Positions 47,384 through 60,900 of a stretch of 64,000 bases of DNA are shown here, in pieces; the stretch's first letter is position 1; every line of letters starts with the position of its first letter. The DNA is taken from assembly GCF_947623445.1 (NCBI RefSeq), contig NC_135245.1:3975501-4039500 (forward strand), written 5' to 3'. The position numbers were made by a program, and so were the translations under genes. Source of the DNA: Clavelina lepadiformis (Eukaryota > Chordata > Ascidiacea > Aplousobranchia > Clavelinidae). The notes beneath the pieces were generated by a model. The model saw nothing but the letters and a program-made list of their open reading frames with translations, was not told the origin of the DNA and searched no databases.

Positions 47384-50300
47384 ATGATGATTTCTCCGCG
47401 ACTTTTATGGATCTTGCTAATGGGATATATTACCAGCAAAGGAGTGATGAGCTCCTTTATTGATCATTATATGTCCATGTCTTCATCGTCGAACCAAACT
47501 TCTTCTGAAGAAACATTAAGGGCTCAAATGAATTTGTCCCATTTCGCCACAGACATTGAGTCAATTTTAGCCGAAAAACCTCGAGAAACGTCGCATCGTT
47601 GTGCCTGTGATTCCACCAAATTTGCGCAAATACACACCAAGTTTGAAAAGATCAATGGTATAATTTTGTTTTTATCTGAAAGGTTCACTGAATAATTGAA
47701 CCTAAAACTTGCAAACAGTATGATGAATTTTTCTGTTATAAACGATTTCTTAAAAAAAATTAAAATAGTTTATAAAACCTTGTTTTAATTCTACAGAAAC
47801 TCTAACAGATATCACTGCAAAGCTTGAAAGTTTGAACGAATTGCATTACTACGCTACAAAAGGTAATGAAATATAAAACTATTAAGCTGCTATATCCTAA
47901 ACCTTAAACTATACGAGACAGCGTAAAAAAATGAAAAGCAAATCAAATTATTGAAATACTATAGGCCGTCTATATACCAAAACCTCGAGATTCAAAAATC
48001 TCAACTATAGTTACTGGAATATATAACTCTACAATGAATGAATGGTTTTAAACTCAATCATGCTTTACGCTAGATTAGGAGTTCGATTTTATTTTCTATC
48101 TATTAAGCTTATTATGGCCCAGCAGCTTGCCATGCAATGAAACCTACCAATATATAAGACTGCCGTTTCATAGGATCGTCGTGTCCACTGTAATACAATG
48201 CAGTTATACGAGCATAATTGGAGTTAGGCTACTTGTTAAATTAGTAGCAGTGACTGCTGGAATAATCTGCTAGTTAATTATCATTCTGACATCGTTTGAG
48301 CACATACCTTTATATTTTGCATAAAACTTGTAATCTTATATCGAAATAACATTTTAGTCGATCAATGCAACCACATGCCATGTAAGAATGGAGGAACTTG
48401 TATCAACGATGGAAACTCTTATATATGCAACTGCACTGACGGATATGAAGGGCATGATTGCACCTCAAGTAAATTGATTTTACAATAAAAACACAAGTTT
48501 GTTTACACAAGTTTATCTAAATATATTTTGAGACTTTTTTCAATGAAAGTGGTTTAAATTCAAAAAATTAGTATTATTTTATTAACATGTATTAACAAAT
48601 AATTGCTTAAACTTGGTTTAAATCATTACACAGCGGTCCACTGCGTTGTCCCTCCGGCGCCAAATAACGGGACAGTGTCTCAACCAAGTGGACAGCTGGT
48701 GCCGTACAACACAAGTATAACGTACAGATGCAACGACAAATATCTTGTGGCCTTTGAAGTGCACAACTTTTTGGTTGCAGTTTGCCGGCAAAATAAATGG
48801 ACAAGATACACTCCAGTGTGCGTGTGTAAGTCAACCAAGTGCATTTGTTTAAAGTATTTGCTATATATTTGTGAGAATTTTAAAATTTACAGTTGATGAT
48901 TGTAATCCTGACTCATGCTCTGGAAGAGGAACTTGCATCAATCAAATCGGCCGAACAATTTGTGAATGTGATGAAGGATACGAAGGAAGCGATTGCTCAG
49001 TTCAAAGTGAGATTTTCTTAGAGCAAACGCAGTAAATATCGCAATTAATGCAATGATGATTGTCATTATTTCGTCATATTGGGATCATCCGATTCTACGA
49101 TATGTAAAGTTCTATAGTTCTATACAAAATCACATTTGCTTACTGGCTACACTGTATATAGGTAATCCCTGTGATTTGTTTCCCTGTGGTGAAAGGGGTG
49201 TTTGTATCTGGAATGGTGGTACCAGCTACACTTGCAGATGTCTCGTTGAATTTCGAGGATACGACTGCGAGACATATGACGGTTGGTAAATTGTTAATAG
49301 AATTAACAATAGAAGTGTTCATCTCCAACTTAGAGATATCAGTTTTGCATATTGGGGTGCTAGATCATCAAAATTGCTAACAACTGACTACACATTGCTC
49401 ACTACTGGAGCAATAGCTGCATCTAGTTTATTTATACCACAGTTTTAGTTTTGCTTGACATTTGTCTTGATTTACATTTGCAAAACCAGTGCTTATATAG
49501 CGTACAGGTAAAGTTGATTTTATTCTGCTGTTTTACAGCTAACTTGTGTGCACATACTGTTGGTATGGAAGATGGTAGAGTGGAAGACGGAGATATTTCG
49601 GCATCACGTAGCAGTAATCATCCATCGTACCGAGCTCGATTGCATAATTCTTATGGATGGGAAATATATTCAGGTATATCATAATATGTGCACATTTATC
49701 TACGATATTTTGCTACATGACCATCGTCATATAAAGTTAAGCTATAGGATAAAGATGTCAATTTGTATAAGCATTTATAGCTATTTTGTACATATTTGAG
49801 TAGTTTATTAAGTTATATTTATCACAAGGTATAATAAGTTTGTATTATTTCTATGAATATATTAATAGCATAACCTAATTCTAGTGCATAAATAAATCCG
49901 GCCTTTTATTTACCATTTATCATTCTTATCTCTTATAGCCAACATTTATGACTGGCTTCAAGTGGATTTGAAGAAAAATACAACCGTTGTAGCTGTAGCG
50001 TCCCAGGGGAGCGCGAGTCGTTCACACTACGTGAGAAGTTACAAAATTGCATATGGGTTTGCCCCTAACGCTCTGCAAATCATCAAAGACAGCAACGGAG
50101 AAGATTTGGTAAATGTATTCTATGGTTTCATAAAAGTAATCAATGCGACTATTTTATCAAAAATATAAGTCGAAATATAACGATATATATTAAAGTTGCG
50201 AGATAAGGAAAACGATAGGACGGCAATAGGTTTGGGAAATGAATCCGCAAAAGCTGAATTTACTTATTTTAGATTGCACCTTTAGTAGTGTTATGAAATA

Positions 50301-52050
50301 CAAAATAAATTTGGAATAGGTTGAAATTAGCATGCGATACCTTTCAAAGTTGTATAATGTTGAATTCTTTAAGTTCAAGATATCCCGCCTTAACGGTTAT
50401 TCACTTTAGCCAAACCTACAATTTTTTAAATGCCTCCACCTGTCGACCGAATCAAAGCAACGATTTTGTTTAATTTTCATAAAAACTCATAATTCGGGCA
50501 GAACTTCATTCGAAATTACTTGTCGTGATCGCCCTCCGTCCTTCCAATCATGTTAAATCAAACAACAAAAACAACGCACCGTTCATCAAGCTACAGTAAT
50601 TAAAAGTTGCAATGGGCATTCCTTGCCTCGAGGCTCGAGCAGAGAAGGCGTAAATGGGATTCGAGACAGTTCGGTACACTGATTGCACATTTGATAAAAC
50701 GTGCGAGTTTTCAATCAAAACTTAAACACGTGTTTACAAACGAATAATATTCTTTATAACTGTGTCGGTTCGAGATGTCATATCGGTATATACAAAAAGA
50801 TACAAAAGTCAAAGTCTGTGTAAACTTATACCCTATACAGTGCAACAAACAGATACAGTCGAATCCGCTTAATTCGGACACCGGATAACCCGGACAACCG
50901 CTTTATTCGGCCAAAATGCTCGGGAACGGAACAAAAGTAAAAATTGAACGTAAAAAACTCCTGTTAATTCGGACAATTCTCCGCTTAATTCGGACACATG
51001 TTCGCAATTCAATCGTTAGGTTATGACACAATAAACAGTACTTCGTTCGTTTTAAGACAAGATGCAATTGCATTATGAGCGATTATGGTGAAACAATGAC
51101 GATCGATGCAGTAACAATCGACAATGAACTCATATAAGGCCGTGCCAGCTTCATAGTCGCTTTTACTTCGGTACAATCGCGTCCATCTTGTAGGACAAAA
51201 TTGTACAGAAAAGTTTAGGACAAAAAGTGAAATTGCTCACTAAAGTAAACGAAGACGTTTTATGCGATCAGTGCCAGTTACTGCAGTATAGCGCAGCTGC
51301 AATTCATTTATTACGCAACAGTACAGTATTTTAAATGCGATTTTTGCCTTTACGCATGACCATGAAACGAACAATTGATTTTCCGCTTAATTCGGACAAA
51401 GCCGTTTCTCCGCTTAATTCGGCCAAAAGTGAGCGGAACCAAAGTGTCCGAATTAAGCGGATTTGACTGTACGTAACAAGCATACGTGTGCGTGCAAGCA
51501 AGCTACATACATTCAGTATAAAACGTTAAAAACGAAAACATATAAAAGTACAAGACAACAAAACATACATTTCGTAACAGTTGTTTAAGATTTAATCAAA
51601 ATTAGTAGCTTTGAACGCTCGAAATATTGAGTTTATAATTGTTAAACAATGACGTGTAAAAGCCTGGTCGTTTTAGCAAATGCACCAAGTAAAATCTCCG
51701 TCAAAAAGTGAGTCCAGTGCTGTAACACATCTGTGTTTAATATAAAAGAAAACATGACAAAAACTTTTAAAATGCCTTGTTGGTACAGTATATGTAGACC
51801 TACCCTCAATGAATTTCGAGGAATGAAATGCATTTATATGCAGCAAGTATGTCTAACCTATTTCAACAAAGTTTAAGAAATTAAACATTCAGCTTTTCCC
51901 CAGATTTTTCAAGGAAATTCGAACCACAATACAGTCGTGAGAAACAATTTCCCTTCTCCGGTTACAGCGAGATATTTCAGGATTCTTCTACAAAGTTGGA
52001 ATGGCAATTATGGAGGCCTACGCTTAGAGTACTATTCCTGCTATCCTTAA
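47384..52050 (+). CDS. secreted EGF-sushi-EGF-EGF-F5/8C protein, paralog A
   Basis: Nine exons join in phase: 47384-47657, 47797-47862, 48358-48468, 48634-48825, 48893-49006, 49162-49281, 49539-49673, 49939-50108 and 51904-52050, giving 442 aa. Order: signal peptide (residues 1-20), Ser/Asn-rich stretch, CACD hinge and short helix (to about 113), EGF (114-150), sushi/CCP (151-214), two EGFs (215-292), and one complete F5/8 type C domain (about 293-442, opening with LCAHTVGMEDG, ending LRLEYYSC). The first two EGFs carry the O-fucose consensus between Cys2 and Cys3 (CKNGGTC, CSGRGTC). Such proteins usually act outside the cell in adhesion, glycan or lipid binding, or complement-like recognition; the function here is unknown. 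It converges on paralog B. Start chosen at the first Met after a GAAATAG acceptor; the next Met is one codon later. Confidence 0.88.
50856..51469. mobile_element. pogo/Tigger-type MITE, 614 bp, in intron 8 of paralog A
   Basis: The left end CAGTCGAATCCGCTTAATTC and the complement of the right end CAGTCAAATCCGCTTAATTC extend to about 26-bp inverted repeats with one mismatch. TA duplications flank it at 50854-50855 and 51470-51471. Extra subterminal copies of ccgcttaattcgg lie inside both ends. No transposase frame. It makes up a third of the 1.8-kb intron that splits the F5/8C domain. Confidence 0.9.
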
Positions 52051-54277
52051 ACATTTTTTGACCGCAAAGTTTAAGATGAGATTGAATGTTAATCATACTT
52101 CTCTTACTGTTGCTTTTATTTTGGTTACAATTTAACCTAATAATTCTATGGGAAAGATTCCTTGATACGTTGGTTGTTTCAAACGTCCAATAACACAAAC
52201 GCAGCGACATATGTAATGAATATTACAGGGAAATCTTATAAAAAGAAAAATAGCACTGAGTACCATGAGATTATTTCATCAAAGATGTATATATTTGTTT
52301 TTGTACTTAACAATTGCATACCCTACATACTGTATAAATGAGCTCTGCTTTCTAAATATGTTTTCTTGGAATGTTTTATTAGGACTCGGCGAAAAGCAAA
52401 CATAAGGTTGAATAAATTGTACCCAATATAACGCGGTGCTTGTCCGAGTGTCAGCTCGTGTCACGTTTATACAGCATCATATAACATCATTTATACAACA
52501 CACTTTTCGAGTAATCTGTATCGTGCTTGTTTATAACTCGTGAGTTAAACTGTTTTGCTTCGTGTGTATTAGTGGTGATGTGCATCACTACATTGATAAA
52601 TGTACTTACGATAACAAGAAAAATATATGATAACAACACAAACCTGTTGGCTTGCAATTTAAATGGTCTAATCTAAGCTTTGAAATAAAAGCAGTATCTA
52701 AGGTAAAGCAGACATGACAAAAAGTTATTATTTTGTTTATTTAGCAGAATTGTGTCTTAGTAAGAATGTAACGGAAAGTTTTCGCTTAAAACATTTTTCA
52801 TTTTATATTTAAATTTTGGCATCAATTCTCATTTTTGAAATCTCCATAAATATTTAAGGACAGTTATATAAATGTTTTCAAAAAGATAAAAACAAATTTA
52901 TTTTGTAAAACCGCATTTCGTATTACACAATTGCTGAAACACTGTAAAAATAATAATACAGCATATTATGGACAACCTATCTAACACGTAATCTCATGTG
53001 GCATCATAATCATGCATGTAGATATGCTTGCATGTCGAAATTCCTAAACTACCTAATTGTTTGTTTTCAATAAAATTTCTGGATATAAAGGAAGCTGCGT
53101 GAAATGGGTTAAAGCTTTCCTACTTTTATAGTTATTCAGTTACCAATTCATTATCGCCAACCAACAATATTTACAATTGACTAAGTTAACAAAAAGGTGT
53201 AATGAGGACTGGAATTCACGTTTTGAATATATAACTGAATAAATAGCTAAAAACCGGGAAACAACTTGAAACCAGTCCTAGAGTAGTGCGATTTGGGTAA
53301 TGTCACTTGAACCAGTAGCGAACCGAGCACGCGCAAGCTTTCTGAATCTGATGTGTGGTGGCCGACACGTGACACAGAAGCTTTTTCCTAATTTTGCCAA
53401 TTTTTCTTTGATTTTGTTTTTAATCTATTTTGTTATTTTCCCATTTTTTTTAAATGTTTTTGCACTATATATTTCATAATTTTTTTGTTTTAAAATACTT
53501 TTTCTTTTCAAAAACATTATATTTATAAAATATATTTGTCAGTAAATCTTTTTTATTTAATTGTTTTAAATTTATTTTCAATTAATTTTTTTAATTTAAG
53601 TTTTAAAAACCTTTTTTAATTAAAAATTAATTTAAAATTTTTCTAACAAAAAATAAAATATTTTTAAAAACTTTTCACACTGTGGGATTTTCACGAAGTA
53701 AGTTGACTTCAAATCTCAAGAAGCCTCCTCTCTTCGAAACCGAGAAGTGCCGAGAAAGTGTTTCTATGCCAGAAAATATCTTTTTGGGTACATGAAGTTT
53801 GCTAGAGTAGACTTTAGGAGGTTAGTTAGGTTTTGTTGCAGAATGCAATGTGGTACAACAAATTGTGTGATGGCGTTTTTTTTGGTTGATTACCTAGCTT
53901 TTCATGTTTTGAATGTATGAACAGTGCTGGTATGTAGGCCGACAGCACAAATAAATTACCAGTAGATACCGTACTTCAGCATACCGTCATAAATCAGTCT
54001 GTTGGAAATTACTTTCCACACACAACAAGATGTCAGAATTAGCAAAGTTCTAACGTTAAAATGAAATTTCGTGAAGCTTTAACTGAAACTTTGATTGAAA
54101 CAAACAAATGTGTTAATGGCAGAATAATCTCGAAAGATAGTTAATATTCTTAACAACGTTTGTTTAACGTTGAAGCAATTTATGTATTGCAATTATATCG
54201 CAAAAGTATCACTTATATACATGCTAAACGTATAGCTAGAATTTCAATCATGCAGTTACATTATCACAAAAAAACTG
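52051..54277. other. spacer between the two convergent paralogs
   Basis: About 2.2 kb that must hold both 3' ends. No gene was seen. A very T/A-rich tract lies at about 53390-53680. The spacer does not visibly continue the inverted homology of the flanking genes. Confidence 0.6.
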
Positions 54278-57200
54278 TTAAGGATCGCAGGTATAGTATT
54301 CTACGCGTAGCCCTGCGTAATTGGTGTTCCAACTATGCAGAAGGATTCTAAAATATCTTGCTGTCACTGGAGCAGGAAAGTTGTTTCTGACGATAGTATG
54401 CGAGTCTCGATTACCTTGAAATATCTGAGAAAACAAACAAAGCAATATTAAAAAAAATTCAATCACATGTGTAATTGCATGGCGTTTTTAATAAAGAAAT
54501 GTGACGTGTTTAGTGAAGGTATGTATGTATCGAAGGCATAGGTTTAGCCTTATAATTAAAAGTTCGTTAAACGATGGGTTACAATAACTTCGCTGCTCTA
54601 AAACGTAACAGCAAATGCCAAATTAATTAGTCATCAGCTGTAACTAGATAAACATTACTCCACCAAAGTGAAATATTAATTTTTACTATTTTTTATTATT
54701 ACCATTCATAGTATTCCTTGATAGACTTAGTTCATTAACATTTTTTCTACATTTTCTTTTGCTGTTTAGATCGTTAATTGGAGCGACCATACTTCACGTA
54801 AGAAATAATTTATAAAATACCAGGCTGCACTTACCAAATCTCCTCCTCCACTATTGTGCATAATCTGCAAAGCGTCCTGGCTAAAACCGAACGCTATTTT
54901 GTAACTTCTCACGTAGTATGATGAACTGCCTTGGTCACCTTGGGTTGCGACAGCCGCCACAGTTGTATTTTTCCTTAAGTCCACTTGAAGCCAGTCATTA
55001 GCATTAACTAAATAAAACAATTAGGAAACATACGGTTAGAAAAGAGAAATGATGGGATATTGCTGCTTTATTTGTCGAAGCTTTATTTATATTTTTATCT
55101 GATTCCACAGTAATAATTTTTACAGGTTGATGATAAACATAGGCTTATAATTATATATAAATTACTACGGAATACTTCTCATATGACAGCAGCAAAAAGA
55201 TAAGAAAAAGTTGCTAAAACACATCGCCAATTTAATCGAGTTAAAGGTTAACCTGGATGTAGTCGCCAACTGTTAGAATACTGCAGTCGGGCATACGTTG
55301 CGGGGTAACCGCTGTAACGCGACGCGGTAATATCACGGTTCTGTACTCTTCTGTCTTCCATACCAACAGTGTACCGACATAAACTTGCTGAACACATATC
55401 ATAAAATTACAAAACTAAGCAAAATTTAATTTAATTTAGTTTAACGTGGCTGAAAAGTTTACGATAAAGATAAATACATCAATTGGAAATACCTAGCTAT
55501 AAGGTAAATGTGCGGTATAAAATTAATCTACATTGCTTTTCGACAACTTAATTTTTAATTTACTTTTAAATGTTTCGCAATGTCTTCCTTTATACCCTGG
55601 AAGACATCTGCAAAAGTAGTTTCTGCCACCTTCTGAAAAGCAAACCCCGCTTTGGCCACAAGGAGGATTGGCCATGTGACAAGGATTACCTATAAGACAA
55701 GTTACTTCTAAAATATTTATATGTATAATCTCAAGATCGCGTCATATAGCAATAATAATAGTAATTTATGTCACCCATATAACAATAATTTTTGATTTTG
55801 TTTTCGAATTAGTTTTTACTTTCTACTAAACATTCGTTCCCTTCGTATCCTTCTTCACATTCACAAATTATCCGGCCGATTTCATTGATACAAGTTCCTC
55901 TTCCAGAGCATGAGCCGGGATCACAATGATCCACTGAAAACAAAATTTCACATATTTTGACAGGAAGACGGAAATTAATGTAACTTGCAGGTATATTTTA
56001 AAACGCGATTGCGTTCGACTTACAGACACACACAGGAGTATATCTTGTCCATTTCTTTTTATGACAAGTTGCAACAAGATAATTATTCACGTCGTAGGCC
56101 ACTACATATTTGTTGTTGCATCTGTACGTAATGTTTTCGTTGTGTGGAACAAGCTGTCCACTCTGAGGAAATACTGTTCCGTTATTGGGCGCCGCCGGCA
56201 CTACGCATTGGACCCCTGGTCATAACATTACAGAAATCAAATTGATTTTAATTAAATTATTTATGTAACAAATTCGAACTATCTTTTGTTTCGCAAAGGT
56301 AAATGCAATGTAACTAAAATCTATGATAAGTACGAGAATGCCGTTTTCAAATATACAATAAATTTAGCAAAAATACCTGAACCAAATTTGTCCTTGAGCT
56401 GTTCGCATTTTTGCAATTTGTCCGTAAGTGTTACGTATGTTTACCATACCATTATTTACAAACGGCATCCCACATAAACAGTTGATATATAGAGAGATAG
56501 CTCGTGTATGATTAAAAACCATAATTACTTATGGAGCAGTCATGTCCTTCGTAATCATCAGTGCAGTTGCATATATACGAGTTTCCATCGTTGATACAAG
56601 TTCCTCCATTTTTACAAGGCATGTGGTCACATTGATCGACTAAATATTTGTTTGCATGTAATGGATTATACTCATAAACTCGTTTTCATCAATCAATCAA
56701 TTAGCATTAAAAACTAGTCACAATAATACTAACAACACTTTAACTGCCAGAAAGGGCCTTAAAAAATGATTTGGAGGAATCAGAAAGTGGAAAATGTTTT
56801 TTCGGGTATGCATAATTTGTATTTATAATTACACTTTCCAACATTTTGAAATATTTAATTTTGGCACTAGTTTGTTTTCTGTATTTTTGATTGCATTTTT
56901 GACGTCACTTTTTATGACAGCAGCCGCCTTACTTTAATAGTACCCTATGACGTAAGAGGAATAACTTTTTACTTGCAAGCAATAAAACATGCATTTTCTT
57001 GTACAGCAATAATAATTACAAAATAATAGCGTGTTTTTTTAAATAAAACTTAGTTCCATATTTTTGGCCATTGTATAAAGTAAACATAGAATGTTGATGG
57101 TTATTATGTAATCACTCAACATTTTACAGGCCTGCATGAACTTTAAAACCAACAAAATTTGCAGTATATCACAAGTGAGGAGTATATCATGCCTATAAGT

Positions 57201-57970
57201 TGGGTCTCAAGTTTTTGGTTTGATTCCTTTGATAATGAAACAACAGGAAATACAGTCTAAACGCAAAGGTAAGAGTTAAAGCATTCATGCAATAATTTAA
57301 AAGCTATAAAAGATGGCTAGAAGTAAAGTAACAATATACCACCCAAGACGTCAAATAGGTCCCTGCTGCTATAATTGCTTGAAATATTCTGTAAACGCAG
57401 CACAATCATATATAAATGACAAACAAACCTGTGATAGCGTAATGATGCAATTCACTCATACGTTCGAGCTTTGCCGTGATATTTTCCAGAGCATCTTAGG
57501 AAGTAGAACAAGTTTTTAAGTTTAACTACATTTGGCAAAACATACTAAGTATAACCTAAGTTTCAGATTACAGTATCTCAATTTATAGTCTTTGTATTAT
57601 TATTATATGTATTATTAAACGTATTGGACTTTTAAACACTATAATGGACTTAAAATTTTGCACATTTTATATATCAGGTACAATTTAACTTGAATGAAGC
57701 TAAGTTATTGAACAAGCGATTAGATACACCTTCAAATTTTTCAAACTTGCTGTACATCTGTGCAATTTCACTTGGATCACAACCGCAACGGCCAGGAATT
57801 CCTCGTGGTCCTTGCGGTCCAACTGCTAGCTTAAAACCGTCAATAAATGTTGAAGAATTTTGGTTTGGCGATAAAGGTATGGGTGTATAGGCTTCGCTAT
57901 ACGAGTTAATTGCCCCATTCCCCAAATGATATGTCATTAAAAAAATCCACAAGAAACACGGAAAAATCAT
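54278..57970 (-). CDS. secreted EGF-sushi-EGF-EGF-F5/8C protein with collagen-like stub, paralog B
   Basis: Nine exons join in phase: 57730-57970, 57429-57494, 56529-56639, 56024-56215, 55820-55933, 55564-55689, 55253-55387, 54835-55007 and 54278-54424, giving 434 aa. Exons 2-5, 7 and 9 have exactly the same lengths and phases as in paralog A; exons 6 and 8 are 6 and 3 nt longer. Domains: signal peptide (about 1-20), three Gly-X-Y triplets (GPQGPRGIPG, 51-60), RCGCD hinge and short helix, EGF, sushi, EGF, EGF, and F5/8C from CRYTVGMEDR to the final YYTC. The collagen-like stub is absent from paralog A. A TTGTTTTAG acceptor lies 15 nt before the ATG. It is secreted and probably oligomeric through its N-terminus, with unknown ligand. 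Confidence 0.88.
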
Positions 57971-60900
57971 CCTTATTCAATACTCTAAAACAAACATTAT
58001 AAAGTATGTATGAAATAACGAATAATAAAATCCAACTGACTTAATGAAACATAAATCATTAAATTATTTATAATTAATTTTTTTTCGAAAAATACTTCCT
58101 TCACTATAAACTGACTTGGACTATAATTGCAGGGAGAACTCCTTGATTGTTGTGTATTCTTGTATTTCATACTTATAACTATGTATCAAACTTTTATGAA
58201 AGCAATGTAATATGAGCTAAAAAATGTGCGTACCAACTTATGCTTACTATATCAAAAAGTATATTGCCGTACGTAGCATGCTCATATCTTTTGTAAATGT
58301 GCAGCAATGGTGCAACGCTAACATCCTAAATACGTTCAAATATTTGCCGGCAAAAACTCGTAAATTTTAAAATACTTTATTGCAGCAGCAAATTATTCAT
58401 GAATCTCCCTGGGCCACAGCTCCCTACACATGTAGTGCAAACCTTTTACTTTATCATCAGACTCACCGCAATAATTTTATAATATACGCACACTCCTGCA
58501 AAAAGCACTGCCACTGTGGACTTCTTAAGTCACAACGACATCAACTTAGATATTTGGTTGCTGCATTTATTACCTTTTTTTACATACAAATTTAACGTCG
58601 AGTTGTTAAAATCTTTCTGTCTCAATTCAAATAATTTTTGAGAAACGTTTTTCATCGTTTTGCTTGCTCACATTGTTTTTCCTGCGTTTTTCCGCTTGCG
58701 GGTAAACAAAATTACAGTTCTCGCAAGGCTAAGAATTTCCGAAAATGTGGCGCTTTTTTCCTTCAGACAAGGGTCAATGTTCTGCAGACAAATGTTGTCT
58801 GCAATGTTCGGGCACTTTGAAACGTAACCAAAACTCAAACACAATTGTTTGTCGACATTTTTGTTGTTAGTTGTCTGCTAACCCACCAGACTGATCTTAG
58901 TCTGATCAGTGATACTGATAAAGCTAATTACACACGCAGAGGGAAACGACATTGAATAGAAAAGAATGATTACAATAAGATAATTTAGTTTCCACTAAAT
59001 CGGTTGATGTGCATACTTAACTTGAATTTGTGAATGATTCTGTGTTCAATCGCTATAATTCATAGTGCTAACGACCTCATTAAGTGACTGCAGCTAGCCT
59101 GCTGATCGCAATCAATTTCTAAGGCATCATTTAAGTTGCTAGGAGGAGTTAAGAAACTTAGACCCAAAGGATGAGAAAAACAAGCAGATAATCATTAATT
59201 GCCTATGTATACAAAGGATAACCCAGTAATTTAAATAAACTTTTCGTTATCTGGTGACGCAATTTGCCGATTCTGAACTTTGCAAGTTATATTTTGTAGT
59301 AGTTTTATGCGTTTCAACAGCATTGAAAACAATTAATAATTGAAATACTTTCGTCATGGAAAAATATTTAGTTTAAAGAATTCAACAGAAGAACCAACCT
59401 TTTTGGCTGCGTTTAAAATATCAACTTTCCACAAACAATTTCCTTTACTACGCCATTATTGTCGAAACTGAAGTTTTGAACAGAGCGTGGTAAAGTTTTA
59501 ACTTTTCAAGTACTTGATGGCGACGAACAAGATTGCTTGTTGTTCGGACTTAAAATAGAAACTTTCTACAAACAACTCCCAAGCTCATGTAATTAAACTG
59601 TCATTGAAACCTCCATTTGTGAAAAAATAATTTGCCCCGTGTTTACGAAAACAAGATGCCCTCGACTTAAAAAAAGCCTTAGAGCTGTTGCTGGCATGAC
59701 GAGCTCTTTTGATACTGCATTTCAACACATCCACCTTCGGTTTGCTTGAAACTTCGAATCTGTCTGACTTGCTTAAGAAAACTGAACCAAAGTCTCCAAA
59801 TTCAGGTTTGGTAGTCTTATTATGTCAACGTTTAAAAGTAAAAACATATTTCAAGCATAGAAATAACCCCCTTATAAGTGGTAATTAACGGAAAGAAGAA
59901 TAGAGGCAATACAAAGCAAAATGTTCGAATTTTTAACTATATTAAATATTGATGTTTTCATCTGAATATGCGCTTCACCATCATGACATTTATCTTACAT
60001 ACATGAACACAAACCCAAAGATGTCAAGGTTGTTACGTTGTAAAAGTCCTGTTTGTATCACCACGTGTAACGTTGGTTTAATTGTTGATTACATGAACCA
60101 GGTATGAATAGAATGTTTCGTGTGGCCAATAAATCAATAGCAGTAGGATTAATTAAAGAATGTACTTAAGTATAAAACTGGAACATTTTGCGGTAAATTT
60201 ACCTGAACTACAGTAGCTTACATTTGGTGTATTTGTACTAGTTAATGTAGATGTTAACTAGTACAAATTTTCTAAACAACCTAAATCAATTTTTAGTAAA
60301 AACATTTGTTGTTCATTGGTAGAAAACGCTGCAAGGTTTGGACAAAAGTACAGTAAAATGACTTGAAAGTAGGCCTAATTCTCATAGCAGTAAATTTAGA
60401 GAATCTGTACAACTCGACTTGCTGGGCAATCTGATGACAATTGACGTCAATTAATTGGGTTTAACGCGATTCAACAACATGGTAGCAAAATATTTGCTTC
60501 TAGCTGACAATTAAAGGTTTTGGTTTTAAAAGTTTTAATTTTATAAAACCTATAAATTTAAAATGTCAATTCAAATATATAATATCGTTTATTACGTGAA
60601 TCTTTTATAGCCTTCATATTCTCAGCTACTGGCGCCATCATTCTTTATTTTGGTTTTCATGAGCATGTATGTCAACAACATTTCAAAGAAAACTAACAAA
60701 ATTTTGTCTTTGACTTATTCCAAGGCAAGATTGTTTATTGAAAATATCAAAGGACCAGGTAAACGTTTCAATACCGATCAAAAATGTTGGCGACAAAAGA
60801 CTATCTTTAAATAATGTTTTAATTGATTCTTTAGAAAACTATTTTCATTTACCATTTACCGAAGTTTGTCGACCAAACGAATCAGCTTCGTTGCTTTGCT

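Noticed and set aside
46770-59450. Similar words near 46770 and 59430 as part of the inverted duplication of the paralogs
   Set aside because: They are in the same orientation, whereas the paralogs are inverted, so they are more likely a short dispersed repeat.
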